Part shown: positions 57,646-64,000 of the stretch, in pieces | How the letters are laid out: every line of letters starts with the position of its first letter | How positions within the stretch are numbered: the first letter of the stretch is position 1 | Source: an uncultured Devosia sp. | Lineage (GTDB): Bacteria > Pseudomonadota > Alphaproteobacteria > Rhizobiales > Devosiaceae | Length of the DNA: 64,000 nucleotides | Direction of reading: 5' to 3' | Assembly (NCBI RefSeq): GCF_963517015.1 | Contig: NZ_CAUQDV010000001.1 | Span: 124,001 to 188,000 of the forward strand | Position numbers and translations under genes: made by a program | Notes under the pieces: generated by a model | What the model was told of the DNA's origin: nothing | What the model saw: the letters and a program-made list of their open reading frames with translations, nothing else | Databases searched by the model: none

Positions 57646-59607
57646 ATGCGAACCAATAGTTCTATTTCGGCCATCGCCCTCGCCGCCGCACTGCTCGCGG
57701 CACCGCAGGCCACGCAAGCCGCCGGACTGGGTCTCGGCCTGAGCCTGGGTGGCAGCGACGGCGTCAATGTCGATGTCGGGGTTGGCACCGGCGATGGCCT
57801 GGGCGTCGATGCCGGGGTCAGCGTCGGTGGCGATGACGGGCTCAATGTCGACGCCGGCGCCAATGTCGGCGGCAGCCAGGGCGGGATCGGCGTCAATGCC
57901 GGCCTGAGCTCGGGCGACCGCGGCTCGGATGACAACCTTGTCGATGTCGAGATCGGTACCAATAATCACGACAGCGGCGGGAGCCTGGTCGACGTCAACC
58001 TGGGCAGTTCCGGACAGACCGGCCCGCATGGCGGCTCGGTGATCAGCCTGGGTGGCGGCAGTCAGACCGCCAATACGGGCGGCGCGACGACGTCGGCACC
58101 GGTTTTGAGCAATAACCTGCTCAATGGCGGCATCCGCATCGGCTCGCTGGGTACGGGCGAGCGCAATGGCGCCTTGCTCGGCCTGATCGATAGCCCGAAC
58201 CTTGCCAATATCGACCTCGATGCCACTGTCGATGACCGTCGCGTCTCGATCATCAGCGCCGTCGACCTGCTGGGTACCGAAGATCTCATCGACCTCGAAG
58301 CCCATCTCGACCTGGGTGGCGAGGGCCGCGACGAATTGCTCGATGCCCTGACCAACAGCAATGTGCTGGGCTCGGTGCTGGGCAATGAGGGGATCGACCT
58401 TTCCGATGTGCTGGCCGTGCAGGTGGCCGAAAACGGCGCCACCGAAGTCATCGTGCTTGATGGCGTGACCCGCGTTGCACTCCTTGGTGACGATGGCGAC
58501 CTGGCCGATCTCAGCCTTGGCGATCTCGCCACGCTTGATATCGACCTCTTGTCCGACGAAGAACTTGCCCAGATCGATCTGGCCCTGCTGCCCGACGATC
58601 TGCGGACCGAAGTGCAGCTTCGCCTCCTGGGCCTTGATGGGGACGGCACGGGCATTGACCTCGCGGATCTCAGCGCCGGTGAGCTTGCAGATCTCGATAT
58701 TGACCTGCTGACCGACGAGCAACTGGCCCGGATCGACCTCGATCTCCTGCCCGATGACTTGCGCACCGAAGTGGAAATCCGCCTTCTCGGCGGCAATGGC
58801 GATCTTGCCGATCTCACTGTCGACGAATTGGCCAATCTCAATATTGACCTGCTTTCGGATGAAGAACTGGCCGAGATCAATCTCGACCTGCTCCCCGAAG
58901 AGTTGCAGACGGCGGTGCAGATTCGGCTGCTCGGCAATGACGGCGACATAGCCGACATCAGCGTCGCCGAGCTTGCCCAGATCAACCTGAGCCTCCTGGA
59001 CGATGGCGAAATGGGCACCGAAAGCATCCCCGGTGACGGTACCGGTGGCGGCGACGATGGCACGGGGGGCAATGGCGGCGGTACAGACGGTGGCGACACC
59101 GGTGGTAGCGACGACGGCGGCAACACTGGTGGTGGCAATACCGGCGGCGGCTCCGACGATGGCGGCAGCAATGGCGGCGATACCGGTAGCAACAATGGTG
59201 GCAATGGCGGTGGCGGCACCGGAGGCGGCACGGGTACGGCTCCCCTTCCCGTGGGCGTTGACGAGACGGTCGTCGGCTCGATCGGCACCATGCCGGGGGC
59301 CGAAGTCGAAGCCGGCTTCACTATCGCGGCGCTGGACTGTGGCGTGGGCGTCCTGGCCCTGGCCCAGGGTCTTGAAGCCAGTCCGAGCACCATCGCTTCG
59401 GCCGACAGCCTCGAACTGGTGAGCATTGACGGCTGCGCCCGCAGCCTGGTGTCGCCCGATGCCGAAAGCATCCGCGCTGCCATCGAGGACAACCCAGCCA
59501 TCAACCAGGTGCTCGACAATGCGCAGATCCCGCTCGATCAGGTGATCGGTGCCACGATCCAGGCCGGCACTCTGACCGTCTTCATCGAGCCGGCAGCCGC
59601 CAGCTAA
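57646..59607 (+). CDS. Large secreted Gly/Asp-rich repeat protein, unknown family
   Basis: 653 aa, AAGGAG 6 nt before ATG. Layout: Sec signal 1-25 (ISAIALAAALLAAPQATQA); Gly/Val/Asp-rich segment to about 145 with the theme V-N-V-D-V-G-V-G-T-G-D-G; a middle domain to about 278; 48-residue repeats beginning near residues 285, 338, 386 and 434 (first spacing 53, last copy partial), each with D-L-A-D-L-S, L-D-I-D-L-L-S-D-E-E-L-A-Q-I and L-P-D-D-L-R-T-E-V; a Gly/Asp/Thr/Asn linker about 462-530; and a C-terminal domain with two Cys. It looks like a surface, fibre or adhesin-type protein, possibly Ca-binding. No family recognised. Confidence 0.85.
   Translation: MRTNSSISAIALAAALLAAPQATQAAGLGLGLSLGGSDGVNVDVGVGTGDGLGVDAGVSVGGDDGLNVDAGANVGGSQGGIGVNAGLSSGDRGSDDNLVDVEIGTNNHDSGGSLVDVNLGSSGQTGPHGGSVISLGGGSQTANTGGATTSAPVLSNNLLNGGIRIGSLGTGERNGALLGLIDSPNLANIDLDATVDDRRVSIISAVDLLGTEDLIDLEAHLDLGGEGRDELLDALTNSNVLGSVLGNEGIDLSDVLAVQVAENGATEVIVLDGVTRVALLGDDGDLADLSLGDLATLDIDLLSDEELAQIDLALLPDDLRTEVQLRLLGLDGDGTGIDLADLSAGELADLDIDLLTDEQLARIDLDLLPDDLRTEVEIRLLGGNGDLADLTVDELANLNIDLLSDEELAEINLDLLPEELQTAVQIRLLGNDGDIADISVAELAQINLSLLDDGEMGTESIPGDGTGGGDDGTGGNGGGTDGGDTGGSDDGGNTGGGNTGGGSDDGGSNGGDTGSNNGGNGGGGTGGGTGTAPLPVGVDETVVGSIGTMPGAEVEAGFTIAALDCGVGVLALAQGLEASPSTIASADSLELVSIDGCARSLVSPDAESIRAAIEDNPAINQVLDNAQIPLDQVIGATIQAGTLTVFIEPAAAS
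58498..59010 (+). repeat. Tandem 144-bp coding repeats (about 3.5 copies)
   Basis: Within the gene at 57646. Units begin near 58498, 58657, 58801 and 58945; the spacing is 159, 144 and 144 bp, the first being longer by five codons (Gly/Thr-rich insertion). The last is truncated. Unit pattern in protein: DLADLSxxELAxLDIDLLSD, E-E-L-A-x-I-D-L-x-L-L-P-D-D-L-R-T-E-V-x-x-R-L-L-G. Synonymous differences between copies indicate an old duplication. Confidence 0.85.
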
Positions 59608-59627
59608 GGGCGGTCGCAACACGCTTC

Positions 59628-59655
59628 AGGCCCGACCGGTTCGCCGGCCGGGCCT
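59628..59655 (+). terminator. Intrinsic terminator of the repeat-protein gene
   Basis: AGGCCCGACCGG pairs with CCGGCCGGGCCT (one mismatch) around TTCG, followed by six T (59655-59660). A TTCG tetraloop on a G-C stem makes it very stable. Confidence 0.9.
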
Positions 59656-59663
59656 TTTTTCGT

Positions 59664-60584
59664 TCAGCGGATTTGGCGGCTCTGGTGCACATAGCCGCCA
59701 AGGCTGTCCGGGACTTCGACCTTGAGCCAATCGCGGAAGGCACGCAGCTTCCGGGTTTCGCGACGGCCTTTGGCGGTTACGAGAAAATAGGCCTGAGGGC
59801 CCTCGACGGGGCGATCGAAGGGGCGAACCAGCCGCCCATCGCTGACCGCATCGGCGCTCATCATGTCGGCCATCATCAGCACGCCCTGTTCGGAAATGGC
59901 CGCATCCACCGCCAGCGACGCATCGCTATAGGTCGGTCCAGGCACCAGGGTCATGGCAGGGTCGAGCCCGACATGCTCCATCCAGGCCGACCAGCTCATC
60001 ATCGTGGTCAGGTCCTGAATCACCGGCACAAGCGCCAGATCACTGGGCGACCTCAGCTTTCTGCCGACATTGGGCGAGCAAACCGGCTGATAGGTGGCGC
60101 CGCCGATACGTTCGACCTGGGTGCCCGGCCAGTCACCCAGGCCATAGCGGATGCCGCAATCGACATCGGGACGGCCAAGATCGAGCATGGCGCCGGTCAC
60201 ATTGAGCCGAATCTCGATGTCGGGGTGGAGCATGGTAAACTTGTGCACCCGCCAGATCAGCCAGCGCGAGGCAAACACACTGCCCACGGTGAGGTTGAGC
60301 ACACCTTCGCCGCTGCCGCGCAGCTCCGCCAGACCATCCTGCAGCGCAGAAAATCCGCTGGTCAGTTGCGGCAGCACGGCCTTGAGCGCTGGCAGGGGCC
60401 GCAGGCCCGCAGGCGTACGCTCAAACAAATCCATGCCCAGTCGCTCCTCGGCCCGGCGCAAATGCTGGCTGACCGCACCGATGGTCACGCCGAGCTCTTC
60501 GGCCGCCGGGGCGAGCGCACCGCGCCGGGCGACGATTTCGATGGCCCGCAACGCATTGAGCGGAATGGGAAAGGGCGAAGTCAT
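59664..60584 (-). CDS. LysR family transcriptional regulator, GcvA-like
   Basis: 306 aa. HTH: L-N-A-L-R-A-I-E-I-V-A-R-R-G-A-L-A-P-A-A-E and LGVTIGAVSQHLRRAEERLG with the Gly-Ala-Val-Ser-Gln pattern of GcvA types; first-lobe LNLTVGSVFASRWLIWRVHK is typical too. There is no ribosome site before the ATG (gctatagaaaatctatATG), and the upstream palindrome directly abuts it. Divergent from a 48-residue ORF with a perfect ribosome site. Confidence 0.92.
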   Translation of the reverse strand: MTSPFPIPLNALRAIEIVARRGALAPAAEELGVTIGAVSQHLRRAEERLGMDLFERTPAGLRPLPALKAVLPQLTSGFSALQDGLAELRGSGEGVLNLTVGSVFASRWLIWRVHKFTMLHPDIEIRLNVTGAMLDLGRPDVDCGIRYGLGDWPGTQVERIGGATYQPVCSPNVGRKLRSPSDLALVPVIQDLTTMMSWSAWMEHVGLDPAMTLVPGPTYSDASLAVDAAISEQGVLMMADMMSADAVSDGRLVRPFDRPVEGPQAYFLVTAKGRRETRKLRAFRDWLKVEVPDSLGGYVHQSRQIR

Positions 60585-60598
60585 ATAGATTTTCTATA
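60584..60598. promoter_or_regulatory. Perfect palindrome abutting the LysR start codon
   Basis: TATAGA-TTT-TCTATA (15 bp). Related in look to the ATAGAT-AAA-ATCTAT site before the other LysR gene at 4937. It may be the LysR binding site and contains a TATAGA -10-like hexamer on the minus strand that would start transcription at or near the ATG. Confidence 0.65.
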
Positions 60599-60689
60599 GC
60601 AGGGCCGAAACCTTGTCCATTGTCGCGCCCGCCAGCCGGGGCGCATAGAGAAAGCATCCAAACCGTCCGACCTGAAAGGAGGTCACAAA

Positions 60690-60836
60690 ATGTCTAGTAT
60701 CTTCCAGATCATCGCACGCCTCGTCGTGGGTCTGTTTGCCAGCGAACGCCCGGTGCCGGATGTCGATGCCATGAGCCTGCATGACTGGGCCGACCTGCCA
60801 GCGCATCACCCGCTCGGCAATTGTGCGCCGCGCTGA
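60690..60836 (+). CDS. 48-residue small protein divergent from LysR
   Basis: Starts M-S-S-I-F-Q-I-I-A-R-L-V-V-G-L-F, then S-E-R-P-V-P-D-V-D-A-M-S-L-H-D-W-A-D-L and ends H-H-P-L-G-N-C-A-P-R. AAAGGAGGT at 60676-60684 is a full match to the anti-Shine-Dalgarno core, strong evidence for translation. The D-A-M-S-L-H-D-W-A-D-L stretch faintly recalls DUF1127 (L-D-D-x-x-L-x-D-L-G). Small genes opposite a GcvA-like LysR are recurrent in alphaproteobacteria (inference from memory). Function unknown. Confidence 0.75.
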   Translation: MSSIFQIIARLVVGLFASERPVPDVDAMSLHDWADLPAHHPLGNCAPR

Positions 60837-60900
60837 GAACACATTCGGGCTTTTGAACGTTGTGGGACAGACCAAGAAGAACCCGCTCAAGGAGCTCCCC

Positions 60901-61434
60901 ATGATCCGTTCAATCGCCGCACTGGCCACCGTGGCCCTGCTGACCAGCACTGCCATGGCCCAGGAGACCCTGCCCGCCGACGCGCCCGTACCGCCCGCGG
61001 CCGATGTGACCATCGATCCCAATGCAGCCGTCGACACGACGCCCAAGCAGGCCAATATGCTGACCGGCTTTTATGCGACGCAGGCGGTGATCGAAATCTG
61101 CGCGCTCGATATCGAAGCCGATGTGCTCGAGGGCATGAAGGCCGACCGTGTCCGGTTGGAGCGCTCGCTCAATATGGATGAGGCCACGGGCACCAATGCT
61201 TTCAACCAGGTCAAGACCGATGTCGAAAAGACCACGCCCGATTGCGCCGAGGGCAGCACCGACCGCATCAGCGTCGATGCCGTGACCTCCATCTACAAGG
61301 CGCAGATCGCCGCCGGCACGCAGACACCCAGCGCAGCGCCGGCCGATGGCGCCGCAGTTCCCGCGACTCCAGCAACGCCTGCTGCACCCGCAGCGCCTGC
61401 CGAGCCGGCAGCGCCCGCAACGCCTGCTCAGTAA
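60901..61434 (+). CDS. Small secreted protein with Ala/Pro-rich tail
   Basis: 177 aa. Sec signal (SIAALATVALLTSTAMA, then Q-E); AAGGAG upstream. The middle has two Cys (EICALDIEADV, T-P-D-C-A-E-G) and a helical core FYATQAVIEICALDIEADVL; the last 40 residues are an Ala/Pro/Thr repeat of the A-T-P-A-x-P-A kind, likely an extended linker. No family recognised. Possibly a periplasmic or wall-associated protein. Confidence 0.75.
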   Translation: MIRSIAALATVALLTSTAMAQETLPADAPVPPAADVTIDPNAAVDTTPKQANMLTGFYATQAVIEICALDIEADVLEGMKADRVRLERSLNMDEATGTNAFNQVKTDVEKTTPDCAEGSTDRISVDAVTSIYKAQIAAGTQTPSAAPADGAAVPATPATPAAPAAPAEPAAPATPAQ

Positions 61435-61462
61435 TGTCTCGGGCGGGGTCAAAAAGCCCCGC

Positions 61463-62350
61463 CTATTCGCAGATGCGCGCCTCGCAGCTTTCGCCGTGGC
61501 AGCCGAGGTCGAGGTGGAGATGATCTTCATGCTCGGCATTGGCTTCGGGACCGAGCGTGGTCATGAAGCTGGCGCAGGCGCTGTCATGGGCCAGCCGCAA
61601 CAGCCTGCCTTCGGGGGCCGTGGCCTTGTCCCAATCGGCCTTGACGCCGATCGACGTGCCATCCTCCAGCGTGAAACCCACCACATCGACCGCATTGGCA
61701 AAGCCGTGCTCGGAGGTGAAACCCTGGTCGCCGCCATTGCGGGCGCGGCACATGTAGCTGGTGCCGGTATCAACGCTGGCCAGCCGGCTGTCCAGCATGG
61801 TCTCGGCATAGCCATCCACATCCGCCACCCAATCGGGCAGCGCCGAGGCCATCTGGCAATTTGTGGTCACCGGACTGGACAATGGCACCATGCGGCCACG
61901 GCTCAGCACTGCCGTCACCACCAGCGGCGACTGTTCGCCACAGATCCCCTCGCTCAGCGGCGGCGCCATTTCCGCCTCGACCAGTCCCTGGATCACCGCC
62001 GGACAGGCGACCTGATAGACGCGGTCAGGCTCCGGCGGTGCAGGCTCTTGCTCCGGCTCGGCCACGACCTCGGGCTCCGCTGGCTCCTCAACCGGCGTTT
62101 CCTGTTCCACCACGGGTGGCGTCACCTCCGGCACCACTGGCCGGTCGGGCGGACGCGGACGGGGCACCGGCGCGATTTCGGGCGGAGCCTCCGGCGTCGC
62201 ATCGGGCGGCACTGGGCGCGGCGTGGTCCGCGGTGGCGGCTTGGTCAGGTCATTGACCAGATCTTCGAGACCACCGAGAAAATCCTGCGCCGCGACAGGC
62301 GTTGCCAGCAGGATCGGAACGAGAGCGAGCGTTGTCAAAACTGTGCGCAT
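61463..62350 (-). CDS. Extensin-like C-terminal domain protein
   Basis: 295 aa. Signal (LTTLALVPILLATPVAA, then Q-D), a Pro/Glu-rich linker (residues about 35-105, many P-P-D-x-P and E-P-E), and a C-terminal Extensin_C domain: V-Q-Y-like V-A-C-P-A, T-S-Y-M-C-R, S-E-H-G-F-A-N-A-V-D-V with His and Asp, E-H-E-D-H-L-H-L-D-L-G. The domain is related to the LAS/M15-type metallopeptidases and probably acts on the cell wall. The frame remains open upstream through lepA antisense, but M-R-T-V-L at 62350 is the natural start. Confidence 0.9.
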   Translation of the reverse strand: MRTVLTTLALVPILLATPVAAQDFLGGLEDLVNDLTKPPPRTTPRPVPPDATPEAPPEIAPVPRPRPPDRPVVPEVTPPVVEQETPVEEPAEPEVVAEPEQEPAPPEPDRVYQVACPAVIQGLVEAEMAPPLSEGICGEQSPLVVTAVLSRGRMVPLSSPVTTNCQMASALPDWVADVDGYAETMLDSRLASVDTGTSYMCRARNGGDQGFTSEHGFANAVDVVGFTLEDGTSIGVKADWDKATAPEGRLLRLAHDSACASFMTTLGPEANAEHEDHLHLDLGCHGESCEARICE

Positions 62351-62452
62351 CACGCCACAACGCGCGACACAAGCAAAAGGCACCGTGGGAGACGCGGTTA
62401 ACTTGGCGGAAACCATCTTTGCGCCCTCACCGGCTTCTGCTATCAGCGCCCT

Positions 62453-64000
62453 ATGACAACGCCGCTTTCCCATATTCGCAACTTCTCCATCGTCGCCCAT
62501 ATCGACCATGGCAAGTCCACCCTGGCCGATCGCCTGATCCAGACCACGGGCGGGCTGGAACAGCGCGAGATGAAGGAGCAGGTGCTCGATTCCATGGATA
62601 TCGAGCGCGAGCGCGGTATCACCATCAAGGCGCAGACCGTGCGCCTGAGCTACAAGGCGCAGGATGGGGAAACCTATATCCTCAACCTGATCGACACGCC
62701 CGGACACGTCGACTTCGCCTATGAAGTGTCGCGCTCGATGGCCGCCGTCGAAGGCTCGCTGCTGGTGGTCGATGCCTCCCAGGGCGTCGAGGCGCAGACC
62801 CTGGCCAATGTCTACCATGCGCTCGACGCCAATCACGAGATCGTCCCCGTCCTCAACAAGGTCGACCTGCCCGCCGCCGACATTCCGCGCGTCAAGCAGC
62901 AGATCGAGGACGTGATCGGCATCGATGCCTCCGAGGCCGTCGAAATTTCCGCCAAGACCGGCCTCAATATCGAGGGCGTGCTCGAAGCCATCGTCACCCG
63001 CCTGCCGCCGCCCAAGGGCGATATCGACGCGCCGCTCAAGGCGCTGCTGGTCGACAGCTGGTACGACACTTACCTCGGCGTGGTGGTTCTCGTCCGCATC
63101 ATCGATGGCGTGATGAAGAAGGGCCAGAAGATCCGCATGATGGCCTCGGGCGCCGTCTATGAGCTGGATCGCGTGGCCGTCAACACCCCGAAACTGGTGG
63201 AAGTCAAGGAGCTCACTCCCGGCGAGCTCGGCGTCTTCACCGCCTCGATCAAGGAAGTTGCCGATACCAATGTCGGCGACACGATCACCGACGATCGCAA
63301 GCCCACAAGCACGCCATTGCCGGACTTCCGCCCGGCACAACCCGTCGTGTTCTGTGGTCTGTTCCCGGTCGATGCCTCGGATTTCGACGAGCTGCGCGCT
63401 GCCATGGGCAAGCTGCGCCTCAATGACGCGAGCTTTTCCTTCGAGATGGAAACCTCGGCAGCGCTGGGCTTCGGCTTCCGCTGCGGGTTCCTCGGCCTCC
63501 TGCATCTCGAAATCATCCAGGAACGCCTCAGCCGCGAGTTTGATCTCGATCTCATCGCCACCGCACCGTCGGTGGTTTATGAGGTGCAGATGCGCGACGG
63601 CGAGACCATGATGCTGCACAATCCGGCCGACCTGCCGGATGTGATGCAGATCGAGGAAATTCGCGAGCCGTGGATCAAGGCAACCATCCTCACCCCCGAC
63701 GAATATCTCGGCGCCATCCTGAAGCTTTGCCAGGATCGCCGCGGCGTCCAGAACAATCTGAGCTATGTCGGCAATCGCGCCATGGTCGAATATGACCTGC
63801 CGCTCAATGAAGTCGTGTTCGATTTCTATGATCGGCTGAAGTCGATTTCCAAGGGCTATGCGAGCTTTGACTATCATCTCGACACGCATCGCCCCGGCGA
63901 TCTGGTCAAGCTGACGATCCTGGTCAATGCCGAGCCGGTCGACGCGCTCTCGATGCTGGTGCACCGCTCCGTCGCCGAGACGCGCGGCCGCGTGATGTGC
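62453..64000 (+). CDS. lepA: Elongation factor 4 LepA (3' end cut by window edge)
   Basis: The first 516 codons are visible, of about 600. G1 is A-H-I-D-H-G-K-S-T, G2 has R-G-I-T-I-K, G3 is D-T-P-G-H-V-D, G4 is N-K-V-D and G5 S-A-K-T-G. Domain E landmarks follow: GFGFRCGFLGLLHLEIIQER and, near the end, S-K-G-Y-A-S-F-D-Y. LepA is a translational GTPase that back-translocates or remodels ribosomes under stress. The gene starts 102 nt from the divergent extensin-like gene. Confidence 0.97.
   Translation, partial: MTTPLSHIRNFSIVAHIDHGKSTLADRLIQTTGGLEQREMKEQVLDSMDIERERGITIKAQTVRLSYKAQDGETYILNLIDTPGHVDFAYEVSRSMAAVEGSLLVVDASQGVEAQTLANVYHALDANHEIVPVLNKVDLPAADIPRVKQQIEDVIGIDASEAVEISAKTGLNIEGVLEAIVTRLPPPKGDIDAPLKALLVDSWYDTYLGVVVLVRIIDGVMKKGQKIRMMASGAVYELDRVAVNTPKLVEVKELTPGELGVFTASIKEVADTNVGDTITDDRKPTSTPLPDFRPAQPVVFCGLFPVDASDFDELRAAMGKLRLNDASFSFEMETSAALGFGFRCGFLGLLHLEIIQERLSREFDLDLIATAPSVVYEVQMRDGETMMLHNPADLPDVMQIEEIREPWIKATILTPDEYLGAILKLCQDRRGVQNNLSYVGNRAMVEYDLPLNEVVFDFYDRLKSISKGYASFDYHLDTHRPGDLVKLTILVNAEPVDALSMLVHRSVAETRGRVMC

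Noticed and set aside
58498..59010. CRISPR-like array
   Set aside because: The repeats are long, coding, in frame and without unique spacers; they are protein repeats.
57538..59622. A 694-residue open frame on the minus strand, opposite the repeat protein, with Ala/Ile/Gly-rich repeats
   Set aside because: It is the antisense of the Gly/Asp-rich repeats, kept open by their codon pattern. The plus strand has a ribosome site, signal peptide and terminator; the minus frame has none.
61463..63964. An 833-residue minus-strand frame crossing lepA and the extensin-like gene
   Set aside because: Only the last 295 codons encode a recognisable protein with a signal peptide. The remainder is antisense to lepA, which is unmistakable on the plus strand.

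Overview
The window reads as a chromosomal segment of a high-GC alphaproteobacterium of the order Hyphomicrobiales, plausibly Devosia or a close relative. This is an inference from gene families typical of that order: a DUF993 aldolase-like protein, MmcB, a RutR-controlled pyrimidine cluster, MbfA preceded by Irr-type boxes, sitABCD with a Fur/Mur-type box, DUF1127, and small Rhizobiales-type membrane peptides. I saw no rRNA, tRNA, CRISPR, insertion sequence or prophage block. The two end genes (an oxidoreductase at base 1, lepA at base 64000) are cut by the window.

Layout. 1-4568 (minus): a sugar-type ABC importer (binding protein, two permeases) and two Gfo/Idh/MocA oxidoreductases, divergent from a LysR gene. 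5891-9713 (minus): tctC-tctB-tctA-tetR tripartite carboxylate transporter, divergent from a TauE-type exporter. 10771-13916 (plus): Gfo/Idh oxidoreductase, DUF993 protein and TIM-barrel isomerase. The 1-4568 and 10771-13916 operons share a near-identical palindrome next to their promoters, so they probably form one catabolic regulon of unknown substrate. 13888-17880 (minus): three paralogous MFS carriers with mmcB inserted. 17991-22538: LysR, DUF1127, a secreted protein, RlpA-like, DUF4260 and a DHFR/RibD-like reductase.

22603-33506 is a reductive pyrimidine-degradation cluster: rutR, omega-aminotransferase, mmsA, N-carbamoyl hydrolase, dihydropyrimidinase and an NMT1-type ABC importer, with a good RutR box in the rutR/aminotransferase gap. 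The first enzyme of the pathway (dihydropyrimidine dehydrogenase) is not in the window. 33672-34786 carries a membrane protein between two micro-peptides. 34826-37195 (minus) holds truB, rbfA and a hydroxyacid dehydrogenase. 37301-41252 holds an SH3 protein, a small beta-barrel-like protein, an FhuF-type reductase and a GntR(YtrA)-ABC operon under a perfect palindrome. 41292-43410 has two envelope-glycan genes.

43527-46990 is a Mn/Fe/Zn-type ABC importer (sitABCD-like). Then follow a DUF2793 gene whose ribosome-binding site and start lie in a perfect 12-bp-arm hairpin, a TetR/VOC/Gfo-Idh group sharing an operator-like motif, an Rrf2-FAD reductase pair, mbfA, an alpha/beta hydrolase, a GMC oxidoreductase, trhO and an aldo/keto reductase. 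57646-59607 encodes a large secreted, Gly/Asp-rich, 48-residue-repeat protein that I cannot assign to a family. The window ends with a LysR/small-protein pair, two secreted proteins (one extensin-like) and lepA.

The most interesting signals are the shared sugar-operon operator, the repeat protein at 57646, the hairpin over the DUF2793 start, the tandem Irr-type boxes and the RutR box.
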